A DNA stretch of 6,624 bases from assembly GCA_035275105.1 (NCBI GenBank), contig DATENL010000065.1, positions 1 through 6,624 of the forward strand. Direction: 5' to 3'. The stretch is from AC-37 sp035275105. Its GTDB lineage: Bacteria; Actinomycetota; Thermoleophilia; Solirubrobacterales; Thermoleophilaceae. This document shows, piece after piece, positions 5,774 to 6,624 of this stretch (position 1 is the stretch's first letter; every line of letters starts with the position of its first letter). The notes beneath the pieces were generated by a model. It did no database searches and was not told the origin of the DNA. It saw nothing but the letters and a program-made list of their open reading frames with translations. A program made the position numbers and the translations under genes.

Positions 5774-6512
5774 GCCGTTTCATGAGCGGGCGGCCGTAGC
5801 GCCAGGCCAGGTACTCGAGCGCGCCGGCGGGCCGGCGCGGGAACGCCTGGAAGCGGACCCGCTCGCGGGTCAGTGAGGTCCAGTTGCGCTTGTAGTCGTC
5901 GGCCTGGCCGAGCAGCTCGTACGAGTCGAGCCCGAGCTCGAACGCGCGCTCGATGCCGTGGTGGGTCAGGAGCGTGCCGGGCCCGGCCTTGCGCTCCTCG
6001 GTGTCGAACCCGCCCTTGAGGACGTAGAACGCGCCCCCGTGCTCGAGGCACATGTCGAACGCGAGCGCGCGCCCGTCGAGGCGCAGGAACGCGAGCCGCA
6101 GCCAGCCGCGCGCGGCCGCCCAGCGCGCGACCTCCCGGTAGAAGCGCTCGATGGCGGGATCCGACAGGATCGCGGTGCCTCCCTCGGCCTTCCAGCCGGA
6201 GCCCTCGAGGCGGAACCCCTCGGTCAGCAGCTCGTCCAGGCGCTCGCTACCGTCCTCGTACGAGACCCGAGCGTCCCCCCGTTCCTCAAGGCGCCGCCAG
6301 AGGCGGCCGATCTCCTTACGGAACTTGCGGTCGAGGCCTCCCATGTACTCCTCGAACGGTCCCTCAACCGGTACGTACGGCGCCCGCGCGATGGTCCTGA
6401 CGATGCTTCTGCAGCCGGTCTCGCCGGCGGCGGCCGCGGCGTGCTCGAGCGCCGCCGACCCCGCCGGCAGGAACCACACGTCGGCGCGCCGCCGGGCGCG
6501 GCCGAGCAGGGC
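5742..6512 (-). CDS. FemAB/CelD-like GNAT acetyltransferase, N-terminally truncated at a rearrangement junction
   Basis: Homologous sequence begins at about LLGRARRRADVWFLPAG and continues with IARAPYVPVEGPFEEY, a basic helix LDRKFRKEIGRLWRR, EGSGWKAEGGTAI, GWLRLAFLRLDGRALAFD (from 6107), KGGFDTEERKAGPGTLLTHH, YELLGQADDYKRNW and a final YGRPLMKRL. Motif for motif it parallels the acetyltransferase at 167-1306 from about that protein's residue 126 onward, so roughly 125 N-terminal residues are missing. The frame does stay open upstream (a GTG at 6578 would give 278 residues), but the extra 22-23 residues are the antisense reading of another copy of this gene: their DRAPVQAEE string also appears in the antisense frame of the first acetyltransferase. 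I therefore end the gene near 6512. It is probably non-functional as it stands, unless the join is an assembly artefact. It overlaps the convergent phosphoesterase by 32 bases at its 3' end. Confidence 0.75.
   Translation of the reverse strand, partial: ALLGRARRRADVWFLPAGSAALEHAAAAAGETGCRSIVRTIARAPYVPVEGPFEEYMGGLDRKFRKEIGRLWRRLEERGDARVSYEDGSERLDELLTEGFRLEGSGWKAEGGTAILSDPAIERFYREVARWAAARGWLRLAFLRLDGRALAFDMCLEHGGAFYVLKGGFDTEERKAGPGTLLTHHGIERAFELGLDSYELLGQADDYKRNWTSLTRERVRFQAFPRRPAGALEYLAWRYGRPLMKRLSGSSSSPSP
5993..6107 (-). repeat. Left arm of an imperfect inverted repeat (acetyltransferase core)
   Basis: Read on the minus strand, these 115 bases match 6510-6624 on the plus strand at 105 positions with no gaps. 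Both encode the GWLRLAFLRLDGR to GGFD-x-EE core of the Acetyltransf_6 fold. The arms are separated by 402 bases (6108-6509). Confidence 0.85.
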
Positions 6513-6624
6513 TGGCTCCGGCTCGCGTTCCTCCGCCTGGACGGGCGCGCGATCGCCTTCGACATGTGCCTCGAGCACGGCGGCGCCTTCTACGTCCTCA
6601 AGGGCGGCTTCGACCCGGAGGAGC
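6498..6624 (+). pseudogene. Fragment of a third FemAB/CelD-like acetyltransferase (start missing, runs off the window)
   Basis: From 6498 the plus strand reads AAEQGWLRLAFLRLDGRA then IAFDMCLEHGGAFYVLKGG and FDPEE to the window edge. This is the same core segment as residues 265 onward of the gene at 167 and as the minus-strand gene beside it. No homologous sequence precedes it: upstream in this frame the reading (V-G-A-P-P-G, and before that Arg/Pro-rich residues) is unlike the family, because that DNA codes on the other strand. The 3' part may continue outside the window. It is a decapitated copy, head-to-head with the minus-strand copy. Whether this is a real pseudogene or a chimeric assembly join is undecided. 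Confidence 0.7.
6510..6624 (+). repeat. Right arm of the imperfect inverted repeat
   Basis: This pairs with 5993-6107. Of the 10 mismatches, 7 are synonymous third-position changes between C and G, and the others give Leu/Ile and Thr/Pro differences. It also shares a 29-base exact match (6528-6556) with 977-1005 of the first acetyltransferase gene on the same strand. The arm reaches the window edge, so the true repeat may be longer. Confidence 0.85.

Noticed and set aside
4163..5799. Long open frames on both strands across the phosphoesterase gene (minus 4163-5293, plus 4198-5799)
   Set aside because: Low-complexity Arg/Val/Gly products. The frame from 4115 has a signal peptide, domain motifs and a strong ribosome binding site.
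5820..5839. Hairpin with an 8-base G/C stem and CGGG loop, 46 bases after the phosphoesterase stop
   Set aside because: No following T-run, and it lies inside conserved coding sequence of the minus-strand acetyltransferase. A terminator role cannot be supported.
1..6624. tRNA, rRNA, riboswitch, CRISPR, insertion sequence or phage genes
   Set aside because: No recognisable tRNA or rRNA segments, regularly spaced repeats, transposase or integrase motifs were found on either strand. Nearly all bases are used by the genes listed.

Overview
This is a roughly 70% G+C, densely packed bacterial segment. The strong G/C bias at third codon positions, the use of GTG and TTG starts, and the protein types (FemAB/CelD-like acetyltransferases, a secreted LamG-metallophosphoesterase) suggest a high-GC actinobacterium, possibly of the Thermoleophilia/Solirubrobacterales type. 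That placement is an inference; there is no rRNA or marker gene in the window.

Layout: (1) bases 2-139 hold the C-terminal end of a flavin amine oxidase. (2) 167-1306 (+) is a FemAB/CelD-like GNAT acetyltransferase (Acetyltransf_6 type). (3) 1248-3968 (-) is a three-gene, overlapping, apparently translationally coupled operon, read right to left: a cyclic 2,3-diphosphoglycerate synthetase homologue, a 2-phosphoglycerate kinase homologue, and a RimJ/RimL-type N-acetyltransferase. (4) 3969-4114 is a short divergent intergenic region with a promoter and a strong ribosome binding site for the next gene. (5) 4115-5773 (+) is a secreted protein made of a signal peptide, a LamG-like domain, a Pro-Thr linker and a metallophosphoesterase. 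(6) 5742-6512 (-) is a second FemAB/CelD-like acetyltransferase that lacks its N-terminal third. It is joined head-to-head to (7), a plus-strand fragment of a third, very similar copy (6498-6624) that runs off the window.

The main biological point is the operon. In methanogenic archaea 2-phosphoglycerate kinase makes 2,3-diphosphoglycerate, and cDPG synthetase cyclises it to cyclic 2,3-diphosphoglycerate, an intracellular solute and phosphoryl store. Finding both enzymes overlapping in a bacterial-looking operon predicts that this organism can make cDPG or a related cyclic phosphate. A divergently transcribed secreted phosphatase and a co-transcribed acetyltransferase have no assigned part in that pathway.

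The main structural point is the right end. Two copies of the same acetyltransferase core lie as an inverted repeat (5993-6107 and 6510-6624, 105 of 115 bases identical) and meet at a short sequence (6498-6512) that reads plausibly in both genes. Each copy is broken exactly there. This is either a real inverted rearrangement between paralogues or a chimeric join in the assembly. No RNA genes, CRISPR arrays, insertion sequences or phage genes were seen.
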